Positions 1 through 6,178 of a stretch of 6,664 bases of DNA are shown piece after piece. The stretch is from Prosthecobacter sp. (GTDB lineage Bacteria; Verrucomicrobiota; Verrucomicrobiia; Verrucomicrobiales; Verrucomicrobiaceae). The translations under genes were made by a program, and so were the position numbers. The stretch spans positions 1 through 6,664 of the forward strand of contig JAIWOJ010000127.1 in the NCBI GenBank assembly GCA_020216965.1, written 5' to 3'. The notes beneath the pieces were generated by a model. The model was not told the DNA's origin. It made no database searches and saw nothing but the letters and a program-made list of their open reading frames with translations. Position 1 is the stretch's first letter; each line of letters opens with the position of its first letter.

Positions 1-1
1 G

Positions 2-229
2 GCTTTTGATGAAGCGGGCGCGGACCTGGGCACGGCGGCTGGGCGGGATGCTCTCACGCGCTTCCTCTGCCTGAATGGTCCGGCCTTTTATGGCTTCCCT
101 GCCTCTAGGCAGACGTTTCAGATGCAGCGGGGGAGCTGCCAGATGGCACCGCTGGAGACACCCGCTGGACCGGTGACGCCGCTGCCGCTGGGCCTGGGGC
201 TGGAGCTGACTTGGCGGCTGGGGCGCTGA
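2..229 (+). CDS. pyrC: Dihydroorotase, C-terminal part (5' end outside window)
   Basis: This is the last 75 codons of an open frame that enters from the left edge and ends with TGA at 227-229. The translation carries the segment LNGPAFYGFP about 35 residues from the edge, matching the conserved NGPxFYGxP segment near the C-terminus of class II (E. coli PyrC-type) dihydroorotases. The preceding FDEAGA...LTRFL stretch fits the helix before that segment, and the end (PLPLGLGLELTWRLGR) fits the usual terminal strand with a Trp. Dihydroorotase is a cytosolic zinc amidohydrolase that interconverts N-carbamoyl-aspartate and dihydroorotate in pyrimidine synthesis. The zinc ligands and catalytic Asp lie upstream of the window and cannot be checked. 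The next gene lies 102 bp downstream on the same strand and has no evident link to pyrimidine metabolism. The family call rests on short motif similarity recalled from known PyrC sequences. Confidence 0.85.
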   Translation, partial: AFDEAGADLGTAAGRDALTRFLCLNGPAFYGFPASRQTFQMQRGSCQMAPLETPAGPVTPLPLGLGLELTWRLGR

Positions 230-270
230 GCTGGGCCGTTGTGGTGGTGAAGTGGAAACCGCTACAAGCC

Positions 271-303
271 ATGTCTTTTGCCTGCCAGCGCGGCTTCGGG
301 TGA
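271..303 (+). other. Possible 10-codon upstream ORF (leader peptide candidate)
   Basis: An ATG at 271 opens a 10-codon frame (MSFACQRGFG) that stops with TGA at 301-303, upstream of the membrane glycosyltransferase start at 332. Its last codons cover the first arm (290-297) of an inverted repeat whose second arm abuts that start codon. A ribosome finishing this ORF would therefore sit on the first arm. No convincing Shine-Dalgarno precedes it, so translation is unproven; a chance ORF of this length is quite possible. Confidence 0.15.
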
Positions 304-330
304 AATATCGGCGGATAAAAAAGAAGCCGC
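290..330 (+). promoter_or_regulatory. Inverted repeat sequestering the ribosome-binding region before the ATG at 332
   Basis: GCGGCTTC at 290-297 and GAAGCCGC at 323-330 are perfect 8-bp inverted copies separated by a 25-nt A-rich loop. In RNA they could form a GC-rich stem that ends one base before the ATG at 332 and takes in part of the only purine-rich (AAGAAG, 321-326) ribosome-binding candidate. No T run follows, so it does not look like an intrinsic terminator. It is best read as a possible translational control hairpin; coincidence is not excluded. Confidence 0.35.
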
Positions 331-331
331 T

Positions 332-2137
332 ATGAATACCCCGCTCTCCCCCAGTCTCTGGCAAAAGATCCAGCGTGCGCATCTGCCGCAGCTTTTTCTT
401 TTGGCCGCCATCCCGTGGCTCCTCTACAGCCATACGCTGCATCATGAATCGGTGTTGGATGATGAGGCTTATGTGATGCAAAACCCGCTGATTATGGATG
501 CGGGCAGCTTCCTCTACCCGCTGAACTTTCATCAGTTTATCAATAGCTATGCCTCCTCTGGCATCATGTCGGATGTGGTGGTGAACTTTGCGCTCAGGCC
601 GATCAGTTACCTGACCTTTTTTCTGAATTACAGTCTGGGTGGCATAGAGACGGCGGGCTACCGGCTGGTGAACATCAGCCTGCACATGCTCAATGGGATG
701 CTGCTGTATGGCCTGGCCCTGCGGCTGACTGGCAGGCGGGGCGTGGCGCTGATGGCGGCTCTTGCCTTTGCGGCGCATCCGTTGGCCACGGAGTCGGTCA
801 CCTACATCGCGCAACGCTTTGAGTTGATGGTCACGCTCTTTACCCTGGGGGCGCTGCTGAGTTGGGTGCAGGCGCGCGGAGCCCAGGGGCGTGCGCGCCT
901 GGCCTGGGGGGCGCTGAGCCTGGGCTGCACGCTGCTGGCGATGTTGTCGAAGGAATCTGGCGTGCTGGTGCCGCTGTTGCTGGTAGGCCACGCCTTGCTA
1001 GAGCGCCGTGAGCCTGTGAAACAGGCGTTGTGGGCACTGCGGGGGCACCTGCTGCTGCTGCCGCTGCTGCCCGGCATGGTCCTCGCCTGCCACTTGGCGG
1101 ATACCCAAAAGACGGGCACTGCCCTGGATGCGCTGCATCTAGCAAACGTCGGCCCGGTGAACTATGCCATCGCGGACTATGCGCGCACGCAGGTCTGTGC
1201 CTGGATGGATTACCTGCGCCTGATCTTGCTGCCTGTAGGGCAGAGTTTTGACCATGATTATCCCTTGGTACAGTCCGTGTTTGAGGCTGATTTTCTTTGT
1301 GCCCTGGCAGTGACGATGGGGCTTTTGGGCGGGGCCATCTGGGCCTTCCGCCGCTGCCGCAGCCATGGCGGGCTGATCTTGGCGGGGCTGCTGTGGTTTT
1401 TCCTCACCCTGGCCCCATCCTCCAGCATCGTGCCGCTGCCAGATCTTTTCTCTGAGCACCGGAGTTACCTGCCCAGCATCGGCATCCTGCTGGCGCTGGC
1501 AGGCGCGCTGGGCTGGCTGCGCCAAAGGCTGCCCGATCTGGGCACCGCCTGGCAGGTGACTGGCCTGGCGGTCGTCTCCAGTCTGGCGCTGGCGACGCTG
1601 GTGCGGAATGAGGTGATGCGCACGCGTGAAAGCATCTGGCAAGATGCTCTCGCCAAGGGCTCTGAGCGCGCGCGCGTGCTGAAAGGGCTGGGCATCGCTG
1701 CCCACAATTCAGGTCGGATGGAAGAGGCGGTGAGCTTTTTCCGCAAAGCCACGGAGAAGCACCCGGAGGATATGGAGTCATGGGTCAACTACTGCACGCT
1801 GCTGATCAATCTAGGGGACCGGAAAGAGGCAGCCCTGGCGGCCACGGAGGATGCCCTGGAGCATTGGGGCACGCTGCTGCCCCTGGTGAACCTGCGCGCT
1901 GCTGCCCTGGCCTCTGCGGGGAGGAAGGAAGCAGCGGAAAAAATCTGGCGCCTGGTGCTGCAGGATTTTCCAGGACAGCGGCAGGCCAGCCTGGGCCTGG
2001 CCCAAGTGCTGGCGGAGGCAGGGCATCGTGAGGAGGCTCTGCGCCACTTGCGGGCCGCAGAACGCACGGGGCCGCTGCCCGCAGAACTGACGCCCCTGAA
2101 GGAATTTCTAGGTGGCCAACTCGCCTCCCTGCCATGA
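332..2137 (+). CDS. TMTC-like GT-C family membrane glycosyltransferase with C-terminal TPR repeats
   Basis: This 601-residue integral membrane protein resembles bacterial relatives of the TMTC/PMT group, GT-C glycosyltransferases that use lipid-linked sugars and act on the outer face of the membrane. The first helix spans about residues 17-34. The following loop has the acidic motif D43-D44-E45 with NP at 51-52, where GT-C enzymes keep catalytic or metal-linked acidic residues. Other family-like segments are RPISYLTFFLNY (89-100), AAHPLATESVTYIAQR (147-162), SKESG (206-210) and SEHRSYLPSIG (374-384). About ten hydrophobic helices run to about residue 425. Residues about 444-580 form roughly four TPR-like helical pairs (for example 444-478 and 550-580), probably for protein binding. 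ATG 332 is chosen over an in-frame TTG at 278 because the added 18 residues are polar and TTG 278 has no ribosome-binding site. Its stop overlaps the next gene by 4 bp. Acceptor and sugar donor are unknown; the family call is good, the activity inferred. Confidence 0.8.
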   Translation: MNTPLSPSLWQKIQRAHLPQLFLLAAIPWLLYSHTLHHESVLDDEAYVMQNPLIMDAGSFLYPLNFHQFINSYASSGIMSDVVVNFALRPISYLTFFLNYSLGGIETAGYRLVNISLHMLNGMLLYGLALRLTGRRGVALMAALAFAAHPLATESVTYIAQRFELMVTLFTLGALLSWVQARGAQGRARLAWGALSLGCTLLAMLSKESGVLVPLLLVGHALLERREPVKQALWALRGHLLLLPLLPGMVLACHLADTQKTGTALDALHLANVGPVNYAIADYARTQVCAWMDYLRLILLPVGQSFDHDYPLVQSVFEADFLCALAVTMGLLGGAIWAFRRCRSHGGLILAGLLWFFLTLAPSSSIVPLPDLFSEHRSYLPSIGILLALAGALGWLRQRLPDLGTAWQVTGLAVVSSLALATLVRNEVMRTRESIWQDALAKGSERARVLKGLGIAAHNSGRMEEAVSFFRKATEKHPEDMESWVNYCTLLINLGDRKEAALAATEDALEHWGTLLPLVNLRAAALASAGRKEAAEKIWRLVLQDFPGQRQASLGLAQVLAEAGHREEALRHLRAAERTGPLPAELTPLKEFLGGQLASLP

Positions 2138-4509
2138 CTGCCCATCCCATCCTCCCGATCGCCACAGCGCTGTTTGGTCTCTCCGGTCTAGCCGCGTTGA
2201 TCTACCAGACGTGCTGGCAGCGCATGTTGGTGCTGTTTGCAGGCGGTGATGTCCAGGCCGTGACCTTGATCGTGGCAGCCTTTATGCTCGGCATGGGCTG
2301 CGGGCACGCGGCAGGCGGTTGGCTGGCAGACCGGCGCAGCCAGGCTGGCTGCCTGGCACTCTTTGCCCTGCTGGAGCTTGGCATCGCGGCCTGGGCCATG
2401 CTCAGCCCATGGCTATACCATGATCTGCTGTGCCAACGCTTGGCTGGCCTGGCGGAGGCCCCGGTCACGGGCTCCATCGTCGTCATCTTGCTGCTGCTGC
2501 CACCCACCTGGTTGATGGGGATGTCTTTGCCGCTTTTGGCAAGGGCCATCTCGGGCAGCTTGCAGATGGCACCGACAGCGATCAGCCAGCTCTATGGCAT
2601 GAATACCCTGGGCGCAGCGCTGGGTGCCATCCTCTGCACCTGGTGCCTGATGCCGCGGTTTGGCATCGAGGGGGCCGTGAGGCACGCGGCGGCGCTGAAT
2701 GCGCTCTGCGCGCTGGGAGTGCTGCCCCTGCTGCCTCTGGCAAGAGGGATGCCTGAGCCGAAGGCCACGCAGAGCGCTGAGATGGCACACGATGCCTGGA
2801 ATCGTCTCTGGGCCATGAGGCGCTTTCGCCTCTGCCTCGGGCTCCACGCCGCATCGGGTTTCCTGGCCATCGGGCTGGAGCTGCTGTGGTTCCGCGTGCT
2901 GGGGGTCATGCTGAAGTCCACCGCCTTCACCTTTGGCACCCTGCTGGGCATCTATTTAGGTGGCTTGGCGCTGGGCAGCCTCGTGGGGGCCAGGCTGGTC
3001 AAGAAAGGCTGGCAGCCGCTGAAGGTTTTTCTCTGGCTGCAGGCTGCGGTCGGGCTCTACGCGGGCCTGGGCCTGGGGCTGCTGCTGGCGCTCGTCCACC
3101 TGCCCGCGCTTCAGAGCTTCACGGCCTATCTTGATCTTTATGAACCACTGGACGTGAACACCTCCCTGGCCCTGCTTTTGGATCCATCCCTGCCCAGGAG
3201 CAGTGTGCCTGATCCCTGGCTGCTGCCCCTTTTGCACGGTCTCTTGCCTGCGGTCTTGATCGTGCCTGCCACCTTCCTCATCGGCATGGCTTTCCCATTC
3301 CTGCAAAAAGCTGCCCAGACTGACCTCGGGCAGCTCGGCCTACGCACTGGCAGCCTGCAGGTCGCGAACATCGTGGGAAACGTCGCGGGTGCCCTGCTGG
3401 TGGGCTTCCTCCTATTAGACCTCGCAGGCAGTGCGTTGACGCTGAAGCTGATGGTTCTTCTCAGCACCGGGCTGGGCTTGATCGCGCTGCTTGGCACGGC
3501 CCGGCTAAGGTTCAATGCTAGCTTCTGGCTCAGTGCCTCGCTGGCCGTGCTGCTGCTGATCCCAGATGCGGATACCTTTTGGGCCAGGATCCACGGCAGC
3601 CAGCCGGATCAATTCCTGCATGTCGAGGACCGCACTGGCGTCGCGGGGATGAAGCAGGTCAGGCCCAGCCCGGACCTGCCTGGAGAGTCCGTGGTGTTTG
3701 TCAACGGCATCGGCCAGAGCTGGCTGCCCTATGGCGGCATCCACAGCATCCTCGGTGCCTTGCCCGCCCTGCTGCACCCGAAGCCAGAGCGCATCGCCAT
3801 CATCGGCTTGGGCTCTGGGGATACCGCCTACTGCGCTGCGCCCCGGCATATGACGGAAGAGGTGGCTTGTATCGAGATCATCGGCGGGCAGTTGACGGCA
3901 CTGCGCCGTCACCAAGCCCAGCATCCCAACCCCTCCTCAGGCGCGCTGCTGGCAGACAAGCGCATCAACCACCATCAGGGGGACGGTCGGCGCTTTCTAG
4001 CCACCACCCGCCAGCAGTTTGACATCATTGAGGCAGATGCCTTGCGTCCCAACAGTGCAGGCTCTGGCATTCTGTATTCAGAAGAGTTTTTCCAGCTCGT
4101 GAAAAAACGCCTCCGCCCTGGCGGCTACGCGGTCACCTGGGTGCCCTCAGCGCGTGTGCGCCATACTTTTCTCAAAGTCTTCCCCCACGTCCTTGACTTT
4201 GGCGTGCTCGCCATCGGCAGCCAAGAGCCCATTGAAGTCAGCGAACAGGATCTGCGCCGCCGCCTCACTCACATGGAGGTGCGCCATCACTTCCGCCTCG
4301 CCGGGGTGGATGTGCAGCGCTTGCTCACCCCCTTCACCCAAGTGAACTTCAAAAGCCGCCTCATCGGTCCAGACCACGACCGCACGACCCTGGGGGAGGT
4401 GAATACCGACCTCTTCCCGCGTGATGAGTTTCATCTGCCCGCCCTCTGGGGCACCGAAAGCGCGCCCCAGGCCAAAACCTCCGAAGAGGCCACGGTGGCA
4501 GGGAACTAG
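2134..4509 (+). CDS. Membrane-fused spermidine-synthase-like protein (polytopic N-terminus plus SAM-type Rossmann domain)
   Basis: This 791-residue protein fits the 'fused MFS/spermidine synthase' type. Residues 1 to about 477 carry about 13 hydrophobic helices with family-like segments: LSGLAALIYQTCWQRML (16-32), MGMSLPLL (128-135), YGMNTLGAALGA (154-165), LELLWFRVLG (248-257) and GNVAGALLVG (415-424). The soluble domain follows: NGIGQSW (524-530), the nucleotide-binding loop GLGSGDT (558-564), acidic E581 at the end of the next strand, GDGRRF (616-621) and FDIIEADALRP (629-639). Aligned by eye with the YDVIIVDSSDP segment of true spermidine synthases, D635 matches the catalytic Asp but R638 replaces the Asp that holds the amine substrate. 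The GGGDGG loop is also changed to GLGSGDT. The end has NTDLFPRDEF (757-766), often seen in these fused proteins. The ATG overlaps the upstream stop (ATGA, 2134-2137) and the only AGGTGG (2110-2115) is too distant, so coupled translation is likely. The reaction and substrate cannot be assigned; putrescine aminopropylation is doubtful. Confidence 0.82.
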   Translation: MTAHPILPIATALFGLSGLAALIYQTCWQRMLVLFAGGDVQAVTLIVAAFMLGMGCGHAAGGWLADRRSQAGCLALFALLELGIAAWAMLSPWLYHDLLCQRLAGLAEAPVTGSIVVILLLLPPTWLMGMSLPLLARAISGSLQMAPTAISQLYGMNTLGAALGAILCTWCLMPRFGIEGAVRHAAALNALCALGVLPLLPLARGMPEPKATQSAEMAHDAWNRLWAMRRFRLCLGLHAASGFLAIGLELLWFRVLGVMLKSTAFTFGTLLGIYLGGLALGSLVGARLVKKGWQPLKVFLWLQAAVGLYAGLGLGLLLALVHLPALQSFTAYLDLYEPLDVNTSLALLLDPSLPRSSVPDPWLLPLLHGLLPAVLIVPATFLIGMAFPFLQKAAQTDLGQLGLRTGSLQVANIVGNVAGALLVGFLLLDLAGSALTLKLMVLLSTGLGLIALLGTARLRFNASFWLSASLAVLLLIPDADTFWARIHGSQPDQFLHVEDRTGVAGMKQVRPSPDLPGESVVFVNGIGQSWLPYGGIHSILGALPALLHPKPERIAIIGLGSGDTAYCAAPRHMTEEVACIEIIGGQLTALRRHQAQHPNPSSGALLADKRINHHQGDGRRFLATTRQQFDIIEADALRPNSAGSGILYSEEFFQLVKKRLRPGGYAVTWVPSARVRHTFLKVFPHVLDFGVLAIGSQEPIEVSEQDLRRRLTHMEVRHHFRLAGVDVQRLLTPFTQVNFKSRLIGPDHDRTTLGEVNTDLFPRDEFHLPALWGTESAPQAKTSEEATVAGN
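4474..4489 (-). terminator. Candidate intrinsic terminator of the MFS gene (UUCG hairpin plus short T run)
   Basis: Read on the - strand, CCTC-TTCG-GAGG (4489 to 4478) is followed at once by TTTT (4477-4474). The four GC-rich pairs, extendable by two G-U pairs, close a UUCG tetraloop, which is exceptionally stable in RNA. It starts about 30 nt beyond the transporter stop codon at 4520-4522, a normal distance for a terminator. The stem and T run are short, and the element lies inside the coding end of the convergent gene, so the call is tentative. Confidence 0.35.
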
Positions 4510-4519
4510 GCCGTTTTTG

Positions 4520-6049
4520 TCAGTGAGAGCCGATGGCGACGGGTCGATAGCCGCCCTTGGCCTTGAAGTAGAGGAGCATGCCCAGATAGCACACCAGCAT
4601 CAGGGCAGGCAGCACCGCGATGTTCGCGAAAGCGCCGCGTTTGCTATCTGCCTGCACGGCGGTCAGCTCCTGCGCGTCAGCAGCGTCCAGCGCCTTCACC
4701 TTTTCCTGATCCAGGCTGGGGGTTTCTCCGAAGAGGCTAGGCTTGGCCGGGCCAGCGATTTTTGCCAACAGCGCGCCATGGTCTTTTTCCAGCCGCGCGT
4801 GCATGTCCAGATCCTGCTGGTAGCCGATGAATGGGCTGCCCAACACCCCCAGGAAAAGCACCCCCACGGCAGACACGCCATTCAGCGTCAGCGCCCCGCC
4901 CTTGGGGAACTGCTCGGAGGTCAGGCCGAGCGTCGTGCTCCAGAGAAAGGTCTTGCCAAACGCATACACCGTCGAGGCACCCACAATCGCCCAGCCGACA
5001 CTTTTGGAAAGCAGCGGCAGCCCCACGATGGCCACCCCAGAGCCCAGCACGAGCAGCCCGATGGGGGAGAAGCGGTGCACGATCGGCCCGGCATAAAAGC
5101 GCAGCACCGTCATGATCGCAGACACATACACAAACACCCAAGCCGCGAAGTTCGGTGAATCTGCGGGGCCATTGAGCTTCAGCAGCTCTGGCATCCAGCC
5201 ATCCGTGCCCAGTTCCGTCGTCGCCAGCGGGCCGATCACGACCAAGACCACAAGGAAAAGCCAGTTCCCCAGAGAACCCGTGTAAATCCCCGCAGCCGCA
5301 CCGACCACGGCCCCAGCGATCAGCGAGGTAGTCATCGTCGCCTCCTTGCCCGCCAATTGCATGATGGCAAAGTACATCAGGAACCCGATGATGAAGAAGC
5401 CAACGGCCCCCACCTCCCGCAGCATGTCGCGGTAACTCACCCCAGCAGCCACACGCTCATTCACAGGGAATTTGCAGGGCAGGATCAGCAGCGCATAGGC
5501 CACCACGGGCAGGATGCACAGGGCAAAGCGGAACTTCCACACCGCATCAAAGAACAGCGTCGTCTGCGGAAACAGCGCGCAGAACAGAGCCCCCAGGGCC
5601 AGCCCCGCCGGCCAGCCAGCGTGTAGAATGTTCAGCCACTTGGATTTGTCCTTGTGGAACACCGTCGCCACCACCGGATTGATAAAGGACTCCACCGTGC
5701 CATTCGCCACCGCGACGAGGAGGGTGCTCCAATAAAAAGACTGATACCCCGTGGCATTCAGCGTCAGCACCAGAGAGACGAGGTGACAGGCGATGGCAAA
5801 TAACGCCACCGTCTTGTAGCCGATCCAGTCGATCACCAGGCTAAAGAAGATGATGCTGATGGCAAAGGGCCACATGCCAGCGCCATTGATATTGCCCTTC
5901 TGGGCCTCGGAGAGATTGAAGCTATCTTGCAGCTCCCCGATGGTATTGGCGCGCACTCCAAAAACGAAAGAAGTCGCCACCAGGGCGATGAAACAGGCCC
6001 AAAACAACTTCATATCAGGACGCGACTCGGAGGCAGATGCAGTGCTCAT
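4520..6049 (-). CDS. MFS transporter, probable sugar or related solute carrier
   Basis: A 509-residue inner-membrane carrier of the major facilitator superfamily with about 12 hydrophobic segments. Helix 1 (about 14-33) leads into GELQDSFNLSEAQKGNI (38-54), the usual loop before helix 2. A short motif-A-like loop follows helix 2 (D74-W-I-G-Y-K79). Residues 117-150 (NG..ESFINP..., then LN..HAGWPAG) recall the E-x-x-x-N-P...LN segment of fucose-proton symporters such as FucP, where the Glu (here E120) takes part in transport. The Asp of FucP helix 1 appears to be replaced (A34/N35). Between the last helices lies an unusual soluble insert, about residues 408-472, rich in Asp, Glu, Lys and Ala. 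The start is set at the ATG at 6049-6047; an in-frame TTG at 6100 would add 17 residues without a ribosome-binding site. No Shine-Dalgarno is visible at 6049 either. It is convergent with the spermidine-synthase-like gene (10-bp gap) and divergent from an oxidoreductase, which fits carbohydrate use. The substrate is unknown. Confidence 0.85.
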   Translation of the reverse strand: MSTASASESRPDMKLFWACFIALVATSFVFGVRANTIGELQDSFNLSEAQKGNINGAGMWPFAISIIFFSLVIDWIGYKTVALFAIACHLVSLVLTLNATGYQSFYWSTLLVAVANGTVESFINPVVATVFHKDKSKWLNILHAGWPAGLALGALFCALFPQTTLFFDAVWKFRFALCILPVVAYALLILPCKFPVNERVAAGVSYRDMLREVGAVGFFIIGFLMYFAIMQLAGKEATMTTSLIAGAVVGAAAGIYTGSLGNWLFLVVLVVIGPLATTELGTDGWMPELLKLNGPADSPNFAAWVFVYVSAIMTVLRFYAGPIVHRFSPIGLLVLGSGVAIVGLPLLSKSVGWAIVGASTVYAFGKTFLWSTTLGLTSEQFPKGGALTLNGVSAVGVLFLGVLGSPFIGYQQDLDMHARLEKDHGALLAKIAGPAKPSLFGETPSLDQEKVKALDAADAQELTAVQADSKRGAFANIAVLPALMLVCYLGMLLYFKAKGGYRPVAIGSH

Positions 6050-6178
6050 GGTGGTAGGAAAAAGTGCGCCGATTCCAGCCGAAGCACCCGCCCAGAGCAA
6101 CCCCGTTTTTCAGTCGGCTGCACCTCACGCGCTCATTGTGATTGACCGGCCCGGCTTCATCCGTTGAAAAAAACGACC
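6050..6178. promoter_or_regulatory. Divergent intergenic region with a 7-bp inverted repeat
   Basis: This 129-bp spacer must hold the start signals of both the transporter (leftward) and the oxidoreductase (rightward). CAGCCGA at 6076-6082 and TCGGCTG at 6114-6120 are perfect inverted copies separated by 31 bp; they could be operator half-sites about 38 bp apart or a stem in the transporter leader RNA. No convincing -10/-35 pair was recognised on either strand: TTGACC at 6142-6147 has no matching -10 box. Both start codons are preceded by pyrimidine- or A-rich sequence without a Shine-Dalgarno. The promoter role is inferred from gene orientation only. Confidence 0.4.

Noticed and set aside
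239..268. Promoter-like TTGTGG with 18-bp spacing to TACAAG
   Set aside because: Both boxes match consensus poorly, and such pairs occur often by chance; not strong enough to list.
278..331. N-terminal extension of the glycosyltransferase from TTG 278
   Set aside because: The 18 extra residues are polar and have no family counterpart that I recognise, no ribosome-binding site precedes the TTG, and ATG 332 lies directly before the first plausible membrane helix.
1048..1072. CTG/GCTGCC trinucleotide run
   Set aside because: It encodes a leucine-rich membrane helix in frame, so it is explained by protein composition rather than being an independent repeat.
1665..1678. Alternating GC run (GCGCGCGCG), possible Z-DNA or recombination site
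   Set aside because: It is short and encodes the Ser-Glu-Arg-Ala-Arg-Val segment at the start of the TPR region in a GC-rich genome.
1139..1705. 188-codon open frame on the - strand inside the glycosyltransferase gene
   Set aside because: Composition is low-complexity Gln/Ala/Arg/His with no recognisable motif, and the + strand frame clearly encodes conserved family segments throughout.
4489..4518. Rightward terminator for the spermidine-synthase-like operon (GCCA/TGGC stem, then TTTTT at 4514-4518)
   Set aside because: The four-pair stem is separated from the T run by 14 nt, and the alternative GGCC/GGCC pairing has a 17-nt loop; neither is a credible intrinsic terminator.
4421..5158. 245-codon open frame on the + strand, antisense to the MFS gene
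   Set aside because: It overlaps the well-supported transporter gene and the end of the spermidine-synthase-like gene. Its product is rich in His, Gln, Arg and Pro without a recognisable domain, typical of an antisense shadow in GC-rich coding DNA.
6050..6100. N-terminal extension of the MFS transporter from TTG at 6100 (- strand)
   Set aside because: No ribosome-binding site and a non-conserved-looking extension; ATG 6049 gives a normal short cytoplasmic N-terminus before helix 1.
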